From: Pseudoalteromonas sp. CO133X
GTDB lineage: Bacteria > Pseudomonadota > Gammaproteobacteria > Enterobacterales > Alteromonadaceae
Direction of reading: 5' to 3'
Length of the DNA: 64,000 nucleotides
Assembly: GCA_004208945.1 (NCBI GenBank)
Contig: SGPE01000029.1
Coordinates: 124,001 to 188,000, forward strand
Shown here: positions 43,545-55,277 of the stretch, piece by piece
Layout: each line of letters starts with the position of its first letter
Numbering within the stretch: the stretch's first letter is position 1
Program-made: the position numbers and the translations under genes
The notes under the pieces: generated by a model
What the model was told of the DNA's origin: nothing
What the model saw: only the letters and a program-made list of their open reading frames with translations
The model's database searches: none

Positions 43545-46055
43545 TTAGCTAAAAAGTTTATCCGTAGATATTCTTTCAAGCTCGCTATTAATTTTTTCAA
43601 CAGGTACTGGACGGGCAATAAAGTAACCTTGCCCGTAATCGATGCCTATTTCTTTTAGTGCTAAAAATATTTCTTTATTTTCAACATATTCAGCAACTGA
43701 GCGCTTATCCAGAGAGCGGCTAATATCATTAATTGCTTTCACTAACGCTAAATCGATGGGGTCGTTGAGCATGTCACGTACAAATGATCCATCAATCTTA
43801 ACATGCTGTGCGGGTAGTTGTTTAAGGTAGTTAAAGGTACTAAAACCTGTACCAAAATCATCAATAGAGAAATGACAGCCTAAACTATTAAGGCGTTCTA
43901 TCATTGCTCTGGTTGCGGCTAGATTATTAATACTGGCTGATTCAGTGATCTCAAAAATAATACGCGTTGGCTCAACGTTGTATTCTGCTAAGCTTGATTC
44001 GATATGTGGTAATAAGCGCTCATCTAAAAATGATTGTGCCGATAAGTTAATGGCGATTTGATTCAGCTCAGGGTACTCGGCAACACTTTTAATTGCATTT
44101 TTAATAACGCACTGATCCATCAAATACGTATCATTAAGTAGCTCTAATGCTGGAATGAATTGATTAGGGTAAACCAGTTCATCATTCAGCTTTAAACGTA
44201 ATAAGGTCTCAAAATAGGCTACATGGCTACGTTTAAAGTCCCATATTGGCTGATAATGAAGCTCAATTGAATCATGCTGCAGTGCTTGGCGAATACTATG
44301 TCCCCACTCTAAACCCGCTTGCAAGTTATTATGGCTGCTGTCTTCTTTTGAGTAGCAATGCACTAAATTTCGGCCTAGGCTTTTTGCTACATAAAGCGCA
44401 ATATCAGCTTGTTTAAGGCACTCGCTTGGGTCGTTGTTTTGTGCAGTAATCTGCGTCAGACCAATTGAACAGCTAATTGAGTAAACATGTCCTTCAGAAT
44501 GGAATTGATGCTTTTCAATCGCCATACAAATACTTTCTGCGACTAAGTGAGCATCGAGCAGGGTCGTATTTTTCAATATAACTGCAAATTCATCACCGCC
44601 AATACGGCACACTAAGTGCTCTTCGCTAATATTGGCTGTAAATAACTGAGCCACTTCTTTTAAAACAATATCACCTTGCTGATGACCTTTACTGTCATTG
44701 ATAATTTTAAAGTGATCTAGGTCGATGTATATCAGTGCGTGCTCTACATCGTTATTGGTATATTTAGCTTGGCAAATACGTTGTAATTGCTGGTCAAAGT
44801 AGTAACGGTTATGCAGCTCAGTTAAGGTATCATGAAGGGCTAAGTGGCGTAATTGTAACTCAGCTTGTTTGCGTTCATGAATATTATCTATCGTCGCCGT
44901 GATGGTGGCTGAGTTGCGGCTATTTTTGATCAGTTGCATACGGCACTCAACCCAAATAGCATTGCCATTTTTATGCTTAAGTTGTATTTCAACTTGCTGC
45001 TGTTGTGCGCCGCCATGCAAAATGCTTTGTACCGTATCTTGTAATTTGTGTTGGCACTCAGGTAGGCAAAAGTCAGCAAGCGACTTCGCTAAACTTGATT
45101 TTATACCGTAGCCAGTCAGGCTTTCCCATGCTGGGTTTATAAAGCGAATATGGCCTTGTTGATCAAACTCAAGCACAACAGTATTAAGGTGAAGCAAAAT
45201 ACGTTGGTGAGCTGAAAACAGTTCTTTATAACGGCTTTGGCTTTGACTTAATTGCTCCACTTTTTGAGCAAACTCAGCATAACTCACCATAAAGTCTTCA
45301 CGTCGCGCTGCATGATCACACACTTTACTCAATAAAGACTGATCATAAGGCGCACGAATAAAATCAGTAACGCCAGAAAGTAACAACTGCTCCGCGTAAT
45401 CCGCATCATTGTTATCAATGATGGTGACGATCGCCTGTTTTGGATTATGCTGCAAAATTTCACTAATTAACGTGCCAGCAGGATCAGACTGAGACTGAGT
45501 TGCATCAATCAACACGATTGCAAACTTTTGCTGTAAGTAAGTAGCAAGTGCTGTTTTTGTCGATGTTGTATGCGTCACTGCAAAGCTCAACTTAAGTTGC
45601 TCAGTAATGCTATGCGCTTTGCTGTTATCAGTTTCGAGAAGTAATAAATTAAGCCGACTACTTTTTTCTAAATGAGTTGAAAGCACATTCGCTAACACTT
45701 GTGGCAGCATATCCTGGCGTTCAAATGGTAATACAGCATCAATACCGTAACTGCGAGCTGTGGTCTCAGCAATACGCTCACAATAAATCGGCGGCGTAAG
45801 TAAAATGGGGGTATTTTTCGGTGTTTTTAATAGCCCAGAGCGGATCATGCGAGAGAAGCGCCAACCGTCTATTTTTCCGACTTCAAGGCCTGTAATTATA
45901 ATATCCACAGGGTGAGTTTTGAGGATTTTTAACGCGTCTTGAGAGTCATTTACTTCAATAAACGAAAAGACGTTAAGTTTATTGAGTGTTGACTTAATTG
46001 TCTCACGTTCTGCAACGCTAGCGTTTAAAATTAGCAGTTTCAACTGCTTTGCCAT
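43545..46055 (-). CDS. Receiver-PAS-GGDEF-EAL c-di-GMP signalling protein
   Basis: This 836-residue cytoplasmic protein has two receiver-like domains (about 5-125 and 133-250), a coiled coil, a PAS domain (about 285-400), GGDEF (about 400-570) and EAL (about 585-830). The first receiver lacks the phosphoacceptor Asp (ITGLEVG), while the second has LIDAT. The cyclase motif GGDEF is intact. The EAL signature reads ETL with the catalytic Glu kept, and EITES, IDDFGTG, KID and the late QGY motifs are present, so phosphodiesterase activity is likely. It stands alone, without a partner histidine kinase. Whether net activity is synthesis or breakdown cannot be read from sequence. Confidence 0.9.
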   Translation of the reverse strand: MAKQLKLLILNASVAERETIKSTLNKLNVFSFIEVNDSQDALKILKTHPVDIIITGLEVGKIDGWRFSRMIRSGLLKTPKNTPILLTPPIYCERIAETTARSYGIDAVLPFERQDMLPQVLANVLSTHLEKSSRLNLLLLETDNSKAHSITEQLKLSFAVTHTTSTKTALATYLQQKFAIVLIDATQSQSDPAGTLISEILQHNPKQAIVTIIDNNDADYAEQLLLSGVTDFIRAPYDQSLLSKVCDHAARREDFMVSYAEFAQKVEQLSQSQSRYKELFSAHQRILLHLNTVVLEFDQQGHIRFINPAWESLTGYGIKSSLAKSLADFCLPECQHKLQDTVQSILHGGAQQQQVEIQLKHKNGNAIWVECRMQLIKNSRNSATITATIDNIHERKQAELQLRHLALHDTLTELHNRYYFDQQLQRICQAKYTNNDVEHALIYIDLDHFKIINDSKGHQQGDIVLKEVAQLFTANISEEHLVCRIGGDEFAVILKNTTLLDAHLVAESICMAIEKHQFHSEGHVYSISCSIGLTQITAQNNDPSECLKQADIALYVAKSLGRNLVHCYSKEDSSHNNLQAGLEWGHSIRQALQHDSIELHYQPIWDFKRSHVAYFETLLRLKLNDELVYPNQFIPALELLNDTYLMDQCVIKNAIKSVAEYPELNQIAINLSAQSFLDERLLPHIESSLAEYNVEPTRIIFEITESASINNLAATRAMIERLNSLGCHFSIDDFGTGFSTFNYLKQLPAQHVKIDGSFVRDMLNDPIDLALVKAINDISRSLDKRSVAEYVENKEIFLALKEIGIDYGQGYFIARPVPVEKINSELERISTDKLFS

Positions 46056-46269
46056 GGCGCTACTACCTCTTAACTTAACCCATGTTTAATGAATAAGTTA
46101 GAATAATGACATTTTGTCTAATCTACAAGCAAACTTTACCTAAAATGGCTAATAAGCCTGTTAAAATTGCACGACTTTTACCCTAGGTCAATATGCGCTT
46201 GGCTTTGCTTGAGGTAGTGAGCGTATCAGAGTAAACTTGGCGCGTTTTTATTTATAAGAGATACACTCT

Positions 46270-47301
46270 ATGCGCGTGGCCGACTTTAGCTTTGACCTTC
46301 CAGATGAATTAATTGCTCGTTTTCCGAAAGCGGACCGTACAAGCAGTCGTTTACTCACGCTTGATGGCCCATCTGGTCAAGTAGAGCACAAAGTATTTAG
46401 CGATATTTTATCGCTTGTTAATGAAAATGACCTATTGGTTTTTAATAACACCAAAGTGATCCCTGCGCGTATGTTTGGGCAAAAAGAGTCAGGTGGTAAG
46501 CTTGAAGTGTTGGTTGAGCGTGTACTCGACGAGCACCGTGTGCTTGCGCATGTGCGAGCTAGCAAATCGCCAAAACCAGGCTCAAAAATCATTCTTGAAG
46601 GTAAGGCAGAAGCAACCATGGTTGCACGTCATGGCGAGCTTTTTGAGCTTGAATTTGCCAAAGACGAAAATGTCCTCGATATTCTAAACGACATCGGCCA
46701 CATGCCATTACCACCTTATATTGACCGCCCTGATAACGAGTCAGATCGTGAGCGCTACCAAACGGTTTATGGTGAAAAGCCTGGTGCTGTTGCCGCGCCA
46801 ACTGCAGGCCTGCATTTTGATGACAAATTAATGGCCGCTTTAAAAGAGAAAGGCATTAATATGGCATTTGTGACCTTGCATGTCGGTGCGGGTACATTCC
46901 AGCCTGTGCGCGTTGACTCAGTTGATGAGCATGTAATGCACTCAGAGTACATTGAAGTACCTGATGATGTGGTTAAAGCGGTAGCCGAAACCAAAGCAAA
47001 AGGCGGTCGCGTCATTGCCGTAGGTACTACATCAGTACGCTCGTTAGAATCTGCTGCTAAAGTACATGGCGGTAAACTTGATACTTACTTTGGTGATACC
47101 GATATCTTTATCTACCCAGGTTATCAGTTCAATGTGGTTGATGCCATGGTAACAAATTTCCACTTACCTGAATCAACGTTAATCATGCTAGTCAGTGCCT
47201 TTGCAGGCCAAGAGAACATAATGGGTGCTTACCATACGGCGATTAAAGAACAGTATCGTTTCTTTAGTTATGGCGATGCCATGTTCTTAACGCGTAAATA
47301 A
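46270..47301 (+). CDS. queA: tRNA preQ1(34) S-adenosylmethionine ribosyltransferase-isomerase QueA
   Basis: This 343-residue enzyme makes epoxyqueuosine on tRNA from preQ1, using S-adenosylmethionine as ribosyl donor. The N-terminus ([18 protein letters not shown]) and the C-terminal part ([17 protein letters not shown]) match QueA, and length is normal. It precedes tgt, the previous enzyme of the same pathway, then yajC-secDF, which is the classical gene order in gammaproteobacteria. Confidence 0.97.
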   Translation: MRVADFSFDLPDELIARFPKADRTSSRLLTLDGPSGQVEHKVFSDILSLVNENDLLVFNNTKVIPARMFGQKESGGKLEVLVERVLDEHRVLAHVRASKSPKPGSKIILEGKAEATMVARHGELFELEFAKDENVLDILNDIGHMPLPPYIDRPDNESDRERYQTVYGEKPGAVAAPTAGLHFDDKLMAALKEKGINMAFVTLHVGAGTFQPVRVDSVDEHVMHSEYIEVPDDVVKAVAETKAKGGRVIAVGTTSVRSLESAAKVHGGKLDTYFGDTDIFIYPGYQFNVVDAMVTNFHLPESTLIMLVSAFAGQENIMGAYHTAIKEQYRFFSYGDAMFLTRK

Positions 47302-47325
47302 GCGTTAGTCATCTTATCACCCCGT

Positions 47326-47357
47326 AAAAAGCCCAGCATTTCACTGGGTTTTTATTT
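47326..47357 (+). terminator. Terminator after queA
   Basis: A CCCAG/CTGGG stem, extended by A/T pairs around one bulged G, is followed by a long T-rich tail. It separates queA from tgt. Confidence 0.78.
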
Positions 47358-47481
47358 TTAACCATTCTTACTAAGTTATGTGTTGATATGAAGCCTCAGT
47401 GCGACGCTGAATTCTGCATCGTGGGAAGAGTTTAGCTAGCGGGCTTTTTATTTTCGAATTTAGCCCAATTAATAGTAATAA

Positions 47482-48681
<1,200 letters not shown>

Positions 48682-48710
48682 ATTTTTAGAAAAATTAAAG
48701 AGGAAGAGAA

Positions 48711-49049
48711 ATGAGTTTATTCATCTCAAACGCCCACGCAAGTGCGGCAGGTGCAGCACCAGCAGGTGGTGGCATGGAAATGCTAATCATGCTAGGTATT
48801 TTTGGTTTGGTATTTTATTTCTTAATCTACCGTCCACAAGCTAAGCGTGTAAAAGAGCATAAAGCCCTAATGAGTGCGATGGCGAAAGGCGACGAAGTAC
48901 TCACGCAAGGTGGCTTAGTGGGTAAGATTACTAAAATCGCTGATGATAAAGACTTCATCGTGATTTCATTAAACGATCAAGCTGAAGTAACAGTACAAAA
49001 ATCAGCTGTTTCTTCAGTACTGCCAAAAGGCACTATGAAGTCGCTATAA
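48711..49049 (+). CDS. yajC: Preprotein translocase subunit YajC
   Basis: This 112-residue single-pass membrane protein associates with SecDF. It has a membrane helix at about residues 20-40 ([19 protein letters not shown]) and a conserved cytoplasmic part with the [14 protein letters not shown] stretch. It sits 22 bp upstream of secD, as usual. Confidence 0.95.
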   Translation: MSLFISNAHASAAGAAPAGGGMEMLIMLGIFGLVFYFLIYRPQAKRVKEHKALMSAMAKGDEVLTQGGLVGKITKIADDKDFIVISLNDQAEVTVQKSAVSSVLPKGTMKSL

Positions 49050-49071
49050 CAATAAAAATAAGGACTCACAC

Positions 49072-50931
49072 GTGTTAAACAAGTTTCCATTATGGAAGTA
49101 TTTACTTGTTCTTGTTGTGTTAGTCGTTGGTATTTTATATGCCTCACCTAACTTGTATGGCCGTGATCCGGCCATACAAGTATCAGGCACTAAAGGTACT
49201 GATGCTGACCTCAGCGTACTCGACAAAGTAAATGCGACCCTCAAAGAACATAACGTTACTGTTAAATCAAGCAAACTTGAAGACGGACAGATCCTCGTTC
49301 GTTTTAAGAATGTTGAAGAGCAACTAAAAGCGCAAGACCTACTGCGTGATTCCCTTAGTGAAGATTACATCTCAGCAATCAATATGGCACCAGCTCAACC
49401 TGAGTGGTTAAAAGCATTGGGCGGTAACCCAATGAAGCTAGGCCTAGATTTAAGCGGTGGTGTTCACTTTACTATGGAAATCGACATGGCGACGGCGGTT
49501 GATACTCAGCTTGAGCAAATGGAACAAGATTTTAAAAGTGACTTGCGCGAAGAAAAGCTACGTTATCGCACCATTCGCCGCGTAGCAAATAGCGATCGTG
49601 TCCGAGTTGAAATGCGTAACGAAGAAGACAAAGATGCGGCAGAACGTTTCTTATCAACCCGTTACCCACTGAATGTTTATATTGATGATAGCAGCAGTGA
49701 TAACGCTTTTTACGCCAGTATGAGCGAGCAAAAGCTTAAAGAAATTCGTGACTACGCTATCAAGCAAAACGAAACAATCATTCGTAATCGTATTAACCAA
49801 ATCGGTGTTGCAGAGCCTAACGTACAGCGCCAAGGTGCTGAGCGTATTATCGTGCAATTACCAGGGGTTCAAGATACAGCCCGTGCAAAAGAAATTCTGG
49901 GTGCAACAGCAACACTAGAATTCCGTGAAGTAGACGAAAATGCAGATGCCAGTGCCGCTATGCAAGGTCGTGTACCGCCAGGCACAGAAGTGATTATGGC
50001 ACGTGAAGGTTATCCTGTAGTGCTGAAAAAACGCATCATTCTTGAAGGTAGCCATATCACGGGCGCGCAATCAGGTATGGATGAATATCAGCGTCCACAA
50101 GTAAGCATTAGCTTAGATAGTAAAGGCGGCGCAAAAATGAATGCCTTCACTAAGCGTGCTATCGGCAAACGCATGGCAACGGTATTCATTGAATACAAGC
50201 CATCAGGTAAAACAGACGAAAATGGTAAAGCACTGCCACCAATTAAAGTGGAAGAAGTCATTAACGTGGCAACGATTCAAGCCCGTCTTGACCGTTCATT
50301 CCGTATTACTGGTATCGATAACCCTGCTGAAGCACATAACTTAAGCCTATTACTTCGTGCCGGTGCTTTAGTTGCGCCAATTCAAATCGTTGAAGAGCGC
50401 ACAGTAGGTCCAAGCTTAGGTCAAGAGAATATCGAAGCGGGTATGACTGCGGTTGCACTTGGCTTTGCGTTCGTACTTGTGTTTATGCTTGCTTACTACA
50501 AAGGCTTTGGCATGGTCGCTAATATTGCCCTAGGTGCTAACTTAGTGCTAATTGTGGGTGTTATGTCATTAATACCAGGTGCTGCGTTAACGCTACCGGG
50601 TATTGCAGGTATTGTACTGACAGTCGGTATGGCCGTTGATGCCAACGTACTGATCTTTGAACGTATTCGTGAAGAACTTGCTGATGGCCGTAGCCCGCAA
50701 CAAGCCGTTCATTTTGGTTACGACAGCGCATTTAGCACCATTTTCGATGCTAATATCACAACACTTATTGCTGCAGTGATCCTGTTTGCAGTGGGTACCG
50801 GCCCAATTGCTGGTTTCGCAGTAACACTTGCGATTGGTATTATCACCTCTATGTTTACAGCCATTGTTGGTACCCGTGCGGTCATCAACTTATTCATTGG
50901 CGGTAAGCGTATTGATAAGTTGTCGATTTAG
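49072..50931 (+). CDS. secD: Protein translocase subunit SecD
   Basis: This 619-residue membrane protein of the RND superfamily uses the proton gradient to complete Sec export. The family start is [19 protein letters not shown]; the large periplasmic P1 domain contains [14 protein letters not shown], and six membrane helices occupy the C-terminal third ([29 protein letters not shown] region). The start codon is GTG at 49072. secF follows after 8 bp. Confidence 0.97.
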   Translation: MLNKFPLWKYLLVLVVLVVGILYASPNLYGRDPAIQVSGTKGTDADLSVLDKVNATLKEHNVTVKSSKLEDGQILVRFKNVEEQLKAQDLLRDSLSEDYISAINMAPAQPEWLKALGGNPMKLGLDLSGGVHFTMEIDMATAVDTQLEQMEQDFKSDLREEKLRYRTIRRVANSDRVRVEMRNEEDKDAAERFLSTRYPLNVYIDDSSSDNAFYASMSEQKLKEIRDYAIKQNETIIRNRINQIGVAEPNVQRQGAERIIVQLPGVQDTARAKEILGATATLEFREVDENADASAAMQGRVPPGTEVIMAREGYPVVLKKRIILEGSHITGAQSGMDEYQRPQVSISLDSKGGAKMNAFTKRAIGKRMATVFIEYKPSGKTDENGKALPPIKVEEVINVATIQARLDRSFRITGIDNPAEAHNLSLLLRAGALVAPIQIVEERTVGPSLGQENIEAGMTAVALGFAFVLVFMLAYYKGFGMVANIALGANLVLIVGVMSLIPGAALTLPGIAGIVLTVGMAVDANVLIFERIREELADGRSPQQAVHFGYDSAFSTIFDANITTLIAAVILFAVGTGPIAGFAVTLAIGIITSMFTAIVGTRAVINLFIGGKRIDKLSI

Positions 50932-50939
50932 GAGTCAGC

Positions 50940-51887
50940 ATGCAAATTTTAAAACTAGGTGGTAAAACACTGCCGTTTATGAAGTTACGTAAGTTTGCCA
51001 TGACAGTGTCGACTTTGTTGATCTTGGCTTCTTTCGTTTCGTTTTTTACTAAAGGCTTGAACTTTGGTCTCGACTTCACTGGCGGTACTGCGGTTGAAGT
51101 GGGTTTTGCACAGCCTGCCGATCTGAAAAAAGTGCGTGAAGCCATTACTGAAAGTGGCTTTGAAGACTTTTCGGTACAGCTGTTTGGCTCAAGTAAAGAG
51201 ATTTTAGTACGTCTTGCACCACAAGGTGATGGCGTAAAAGCTGAAGTGATTGGTAATCAAATCATTACGGCTTTAAAGCAAACAGATTCAAGCGTTGAAA
51301 TGCGCCGTATCGAGTTTGTTGGTCCAAGCGTAGGCGAAGACTTAAAAGAGCAGGGTGGCCTTGCCATGTTAACTGCGCTTATTTGTATCTTGATTTACGT
51401 TGCGTTTCGATTTGAATGGCGTTTTGCGGTAGGTGCGGTATCTGCACTTTTACACGATGTTATCATCACGTTAGGCTTATTCTCAGTGCTTGGTCTTGAG
51501 TTTGACTTAACGATTCTTGCGGCAATTTTGGCGGTAATTGGTTACTCACTCAACGACACCATCGTTGTATCTGACCGTATCCGCGAAAACTTCCGTAAAG
51601 TACGTGTTGATGACACGATTGAAATTATCGATATTTCATTAACGCAAACCCTAAACCGTACATTAGTTACATCAATCACCACGATCTTAGTATTGATTGC
51701 GTTGTTCGTATGGGGTGGTCAAACGATTCACGGTTTTGCGACAGCATTACTATTTGGTGTGTTCATCGGTACTTACTCTTCTGTATACGTTGCTTCAGCA
51801 GTAGCGATTGCAATGGGTGTAAGCAAAGAAGACCTAATTCCAGAAGTAATTGAAAAAGAAGGTGCGGATCTGGATCCTATGCCTTAA
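50940..51887 (+). CDS. secF: Protein translocase subunit SecF
   Basis: This 315-residue partner of SecD has the periplasmic LDFTGGTAVEVGF motif near the N-terminus and a six-helix domain with the conserved IGYSLNDTIVVSDRIRENFR region. It ends with a strong terminator. Length is typical. Confidence 0.97.
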   Translation: MQILKLGGKTLPFMKLRKFAMTVSTLLILASFVSFFTKGLNFGLDFTGGTAVEVGFAQPADLKKVREAITESGFEDFSVQLFGSSKEILVRLAPQGDGVKAEVIGNQIITALKQTDSSVEMRRIEFVGPSVGEDLKEQGGLAMLTALICILIYVAFRFEWRFAVGAVSALLHDVIITLGLFSVLGLEFDLTILAAILAVIGYSLNDTIVVSDRIRENFRKVRVDDTIEIIDISLTQTLNRTLVTSITTILVLIALFVWGGQTIHGFATALLFGVFIGTYSSVYVASAVAIAMGVSKEDLIPEVIEKEGADLDPMP

Positions 51888-51905
51888 CAAGCCTAGCTTG
51901 ACAAG

Positions 51906-51929
51906 AACCGCCCAGTTGGGCGGTTTTTT
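51906..51929 (+). terminator. Terminator of the tgt-yajC-secDF operon
   Basis: AACCGCCC and GGGCGGTT form an 8-bp GC-rich stem with loop AGTT, followed by TTTT. Confidence 0.92.
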
Positions 51930-51943
51930 ATTGGGAGAAATTT

Positions 51944-52453
51944 ATGAAACATCTCTTAATGAGTCTATGTATTATCTACTTATTGAGTGCCTGTAAAGAC
52001 CAGCAAGAGCAGCAATCAACAGCAACTCAACAATCACAAGAGGCGATTGCACAGCAATCACTAACAGCCTATGAAGGCTTAGCATGGAAAGTGTTAACTA
52101 GCCTGCAAGCCGAGTCGGATCAATTAATGGTTAAAGAAGCTATTGATAGCTTGATACACTCATCTGAGTCGCTATTTTTAGCAATGAAAACACAGCTACC
52201 AGAATGTGAAGCTAGTTTGTTAGTAATGGCTGATTATATGTCTAAGATGAAAGCGACAAAGTCGACGCCTATGGAGCTTACACCTACGTTACCTGATTTT
52301 ACAGAGCCTCGCTGTTACCATGCGCAACAATTACTGCTCAATTCTTTAGCTGTTTTTGCTATTGCTGAACAGGCCGCAATGACTGAACAAGACTACCATC
52401 AAGCTAAGTTAAAAATGATTGATAGTATTGCACGTATTAAACAACTTAATTGA
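51944..52453 (+). CDS. Hypothetical Gln-rich lipoprotein
   Basis: This 169-residue protein has a lipoprotein signal with lipobox LSAC (Cys at about 17), a Gln-rich linker and a helical body with two cysteines (PECEAS and PRCYHA) that could pair. The start follows GGAGAAATTT. It is 15 bp after the secDF terminator and about 95 bp before the EAL-CBS-GGDEF gene. I do not recognise the family. Confidence 0.65.
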   Translation: MKHLLMSLCIIYLLSACKDQQEQQSTATQQSQEAIAQQSLTAYEGLAWKVLTSLQAESDQLMVKEAIDSLIHSSESLFLAMKTQLPECEASLLVMADYMSKMKATKSTPMELTPTLPDFTEPRCYHAQQLLLNSLAVFAIAEQAAMTEQDYHQAKLKMIDSIARIKQLN

Positions 52454-52547
52454 ATAATCATCATGATGATAAGTTAAGTTGCCATAAAATTGTCATACAG
52501 AATTGCTACTTTAATCGCCTACTTTTAAAACAGACGCTAGGTGAAAG

Positions 52548-54338
52548 GTGAGTGAGCCACTACAGCGAATTTTAGATAACAATGAAATAAAAACCCTATT
52601 TCAGCCTATCTTTGATATTTCTAATCAGCATATCTTGGGCTACGAAGCCCTTAGCCGTGGTCCAAAAGGCTCTGAATTAGAAATGCCTAGCGCTTTGTTT
52701 CGCGAAGCAATTGCATGCAATAAAATTTCAGAGTTAGAGCTCTTGTGTCGAAGTAAGGCGATAGAAAACTTCGTTAAATTAAACTTACAAGGTAAGCTCT
52801 TTTTAAACGTAAGCCCAAAGACTCTACTCGACCCATGCCATCCTAAAGGAGAAACATTACATCTTGTTGAACACTTTGGTTTGGCGGCGAATCGCGTTGT
52901 GATTGAAGTCACTGAGCAAGAAAAAGTGGAAGATGGCTTTTTACTACTAAAGACCATTGCTCATTATCGTGAACTTGGTTTTTCTATTGCTATTGATGAT
53001 TTAGGTGCAGGCTATTCAGGTCTAAAGCAGTGGTCAGAATTGTGTCCTGATTTTGTAAAAATAGATCGCTACTTTATTGATCACTGCGACCAGAGTGTGG
53101 TGAAAAAAGAGTTTCTTAAATCAATTATCGTGCTTGCCAAAGCAACGAATACGCAAGTTATCGCTGAGGGAATCGAGCGGGCAGAGGAGTTACGTTTGCT
53201 TGAGGGATTGGGTATTCAACATGCACAAGGTTTTTTACTGGAAAGGCCAAGCTTGCAGCCCAGCTATCAAATTAATATTCAGTGCTTAGCACACTTAGAG
53301 TCACCTGATAATCCGAGTAGTTTTGAGCAATCGATGGCTATTGGCTGGTTAGCTGTGGAATATGCCAGTATCGAAACAACCACACGCTGCAAAGATGCGC
53401 ATAGTCTTTTTGAGCAAGATAAATCGCTTACAAGTCTTGCTGTTCTTGAACACAACATTCCCGTTGGATTACTACACCGAGACCAACTAACAGAAGTATT
53501 CGCCGCACCTTATGGGCATGCACTTTATGATAAACAACCGGTGACATCCTTGATGGATAAACAACCTCTGGTAGTTGATGAAAATGAGTTACTGGACACG
53601 GTAAGTCAGCAAATTACCGAGTTTGAATTTGATATTCGTCGACACATAGTAATCACCCGAAATGGCGAATACTTAGGTTTAGCGCCACTGCGTAATATCT
53701 TAAAACACATTACCGAAGAAAAAATCCGCCATGCTCAACATGCAAACCCATTGACTATGCTGCCAGGTAATGTCGCTATTAACGAAGCGATTGAGCTGAG
53801 ACTTCGTAATAATTATCCGTTCTCACTTGCGTACGTTGATTTAAACCACTTTAAACAATTCAATGATCTATACGGTTATGCCAGCGGTGATAGTGTTATT
53901 AAATTATTGGCAGAGGTTATTGTTGATGCATCTAGTCTCAGTAAAGGGTTTGTTGGCCACATAGGGGGTGACGACTTTATGGTGGTGTTTGATAAAGAGG
54001 ATGCACAGACTGTTTGTCACAACATAATTACTTTATTTGAGCAAAAATCACGTGCTTTTTTCACCCCAGAACATATTGCACAGGGCGGTTATTGGGCAAG
54101 CAATCGAGAAGGTAAAAAGCAGTTTGTTCCCTTACTTACACTTTCTATAGGCCTTGTGAAGCCCGATTTAGAGCTTTGTATCAATAGCCATCAAGTTGCT
54201 GCATTGGCAACTGATGCCAAAAAAGAAGCTAAACGTTATCAAACGAGTCATTTATTTGTCTGTAAACGCAGTTGTCCTGCACCTGCGGTCGTGAGGCTCA
54301 GCAGTGTGAGTGATGAAACAGCACATATTGGATTATGA
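52548..54338 (+). CDS. EAL-CBS-GGDEF c-di-GMP protein
   Basis: This 596-residue cytoplasmic protein has an N-terminal EAL domain (about 8-245) with the canonical YEALSR and the EVTE, DDLGAGY and QGFLLERP motifs, so it is a likely phosphodiesterase. A CBS pair (about 265-385), which often binds adenine nucleotides, comes next. The C-terminal GGDEF domain (about 395-575) has GGDDF, a variant that can still be active. The start is GTG at 52548 behind an AGGTG site. CBS input suggests control by energy charge or AMP/ATP, which is inference. An orphan binding protein follows 83 bp downstream. Confidence 0.92.
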   Translation: MSEPLQRILDNNEIKTLFQPIFDISNQHILGYEALSRGPKGSELEMPSALFREAIACNKISELELLCRSKAIENFVKLNLQGKLFLNVSPKTLLDPCHPKGETLHLVEHFGLAANRVVIEVTEQEKVEDGFLLLKTIAHYRELGFSIAIDDLGAGYSGLKQWSELCPDFVKIDRYFIDHCDQSVVKKEFLKSIIVLAKATNTQVIAEGIERAEELRLLEGLGIQHAQGFLLERPSLQPSYQINIQCLAHLESPDNPSSFEQSMAIGWLAVEYASIETTTRCKDAHSLFEQDKSLTSLAVLEHNIPVGLLHRDQLTEVFAAPYGHALYDKQPVTSLMDKQPLVVDENELLDTVSQQITEFEFDIRRHIVITRNGEYLGLAPLRNILKHITEEKIRHAQHANPLTMLPGNVAINEAIELRLRNNYPFSLAYVDLNHFKQFNDLYGYASGDSVIKLLAEVIVDASSLSKGFVGHIGGDDFMVVFDKEDAQTVCHNIITLFEQKSRAFFTPEHIAQGGYWASNREGKKQFVPLLTLSIGLVKPDLELCINSHQVAALATDAKKEAKRYQTSHLFVCKRSCPAPAVVRLSSVSDETAHIGL

Positions 54339-54421
54339 ATTAATTTTAAGTTGGGCTAATTTCACTTGTACCATTTACAGGCTAGGTGTAGCTTAAAAAA
54401 AACACAACGATAAAAATAATA

Positions 54422-55252
54422 ATGAAGCAATTAACAGCCGTAGCCTTTGTATTAATCACACTAATGTGCAGCCCAACTGTGTATGCTGATACCGTTGTTA
54501 ATTTAGCAGTTGAACAACGTCCTCTGTATAAACGTGATGATTACCTTAATGAGCTGTTACTGAAAGCCTTAGAGGCTGCTCAATTCCCTGTTAAGATAAA
54601 CAAAGTGTTGGTTCACCCCCATCAGCAACGAACCTTGCTAAGGCTTGATGCTAATCAAGCTGATATCTACTGGAGTATGACCAGCCCAGAGCGTGAGCAA
54701 CTAGCCATTGCCGTGCCAGTCCCTTTATTCAAAGGGTATATTGGTAAGCGGGCATTACTGACAAAGCGGTCATTTTTACCTCGTTTTACCCAGCTTAAAA
54801 ATAAGCGTGACCTAGCTCAGTTAACTGCTATACAGGGGCATGACTGGCCTGATACAAAAATTTTAGCTCAAAATGGTCTATCGGTTAGGCCATTAGCTAA
54901 TTATCAAGCCATGTTTAGTTTAGTTATTGCAGGGCGCGTTGACTATTTTCCTCGCTCTTTCATAGAAGTTATGTCTGAGCTTGAGCAGATAAATGACGAG
55001 CGATTAGTGATTGTTCCCGATGTTTATATTAGTTACCCAACTGCATTTTATTTCTTTGTCAGTCATCGTAAGCCTGCGTTAGCGAAAGCGTTGCTTAAAG
55101 GACTACAAACGATGCAAGCATCGGGAGAGTTTGATGAAATGTTTAATCGATACTTTGCTGAAGGCTTAGCGAGCTTGCCATTTAAAGAAGGTAATACGAT
55201 TGAAATTGCATTGGAAAATGAGTACTTTCAGCCACAAAAAAAGGAGCCTTAG
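54422..55252 (+). CDS. Second orphan periplasmic substrate-binding protein
   Basis: This 276-residue exported protein (signal peptide about 1-22, VYADTV) has the binding-protein fold pattern of amino-acid-type SBPs, with the late ALLKGLQTMQASGEFDEMF region. No transporter genes are adjacent. It lies directly downstream of a c-di-GMP enzyme, just as the other orphan at 17927 is next to the EAL-HDOD gene. A terminator overlaps its 3' end. Confidence 0.78.
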   Translation: MKQLTAVAFVLITLMCSPTVYADTVVNLAVEQRPLYKRDDYLNELLLKALEAAQFPVKINKVLVHPHQQRTLLRLDANQADIYWSMTSPEREQLAIAVPVPLFKGYIGKRALLTKRSFLPRFTQLKNKRDLAQLTAIQGHDWPDTKILAQNGLSVRPLANYQAMFSLVIAGRVDYFPRSFIEVMSELEQINDERLVIVPDVYISYPTAFYFFVSHRKPALAKALLKGLQTMQASGEFDEMFNRYFAEGLASLPFKEGNTIEIALENEYFQPQKKEP

Positions 55253-55262
55253 CTCCTTTTTT
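55237..55262. terminator. Bidirectional terminator between the binding protein and suhB
   Basis: AAAAGGAGC and GCTCCTTTT form a 9-bp stem with loop CTTA and long A/T flanks. It overlaps the binding-protein stop codon. Confidence 0.88.
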
Positions 55263-55277
55263 AGATTACAACCGCTG

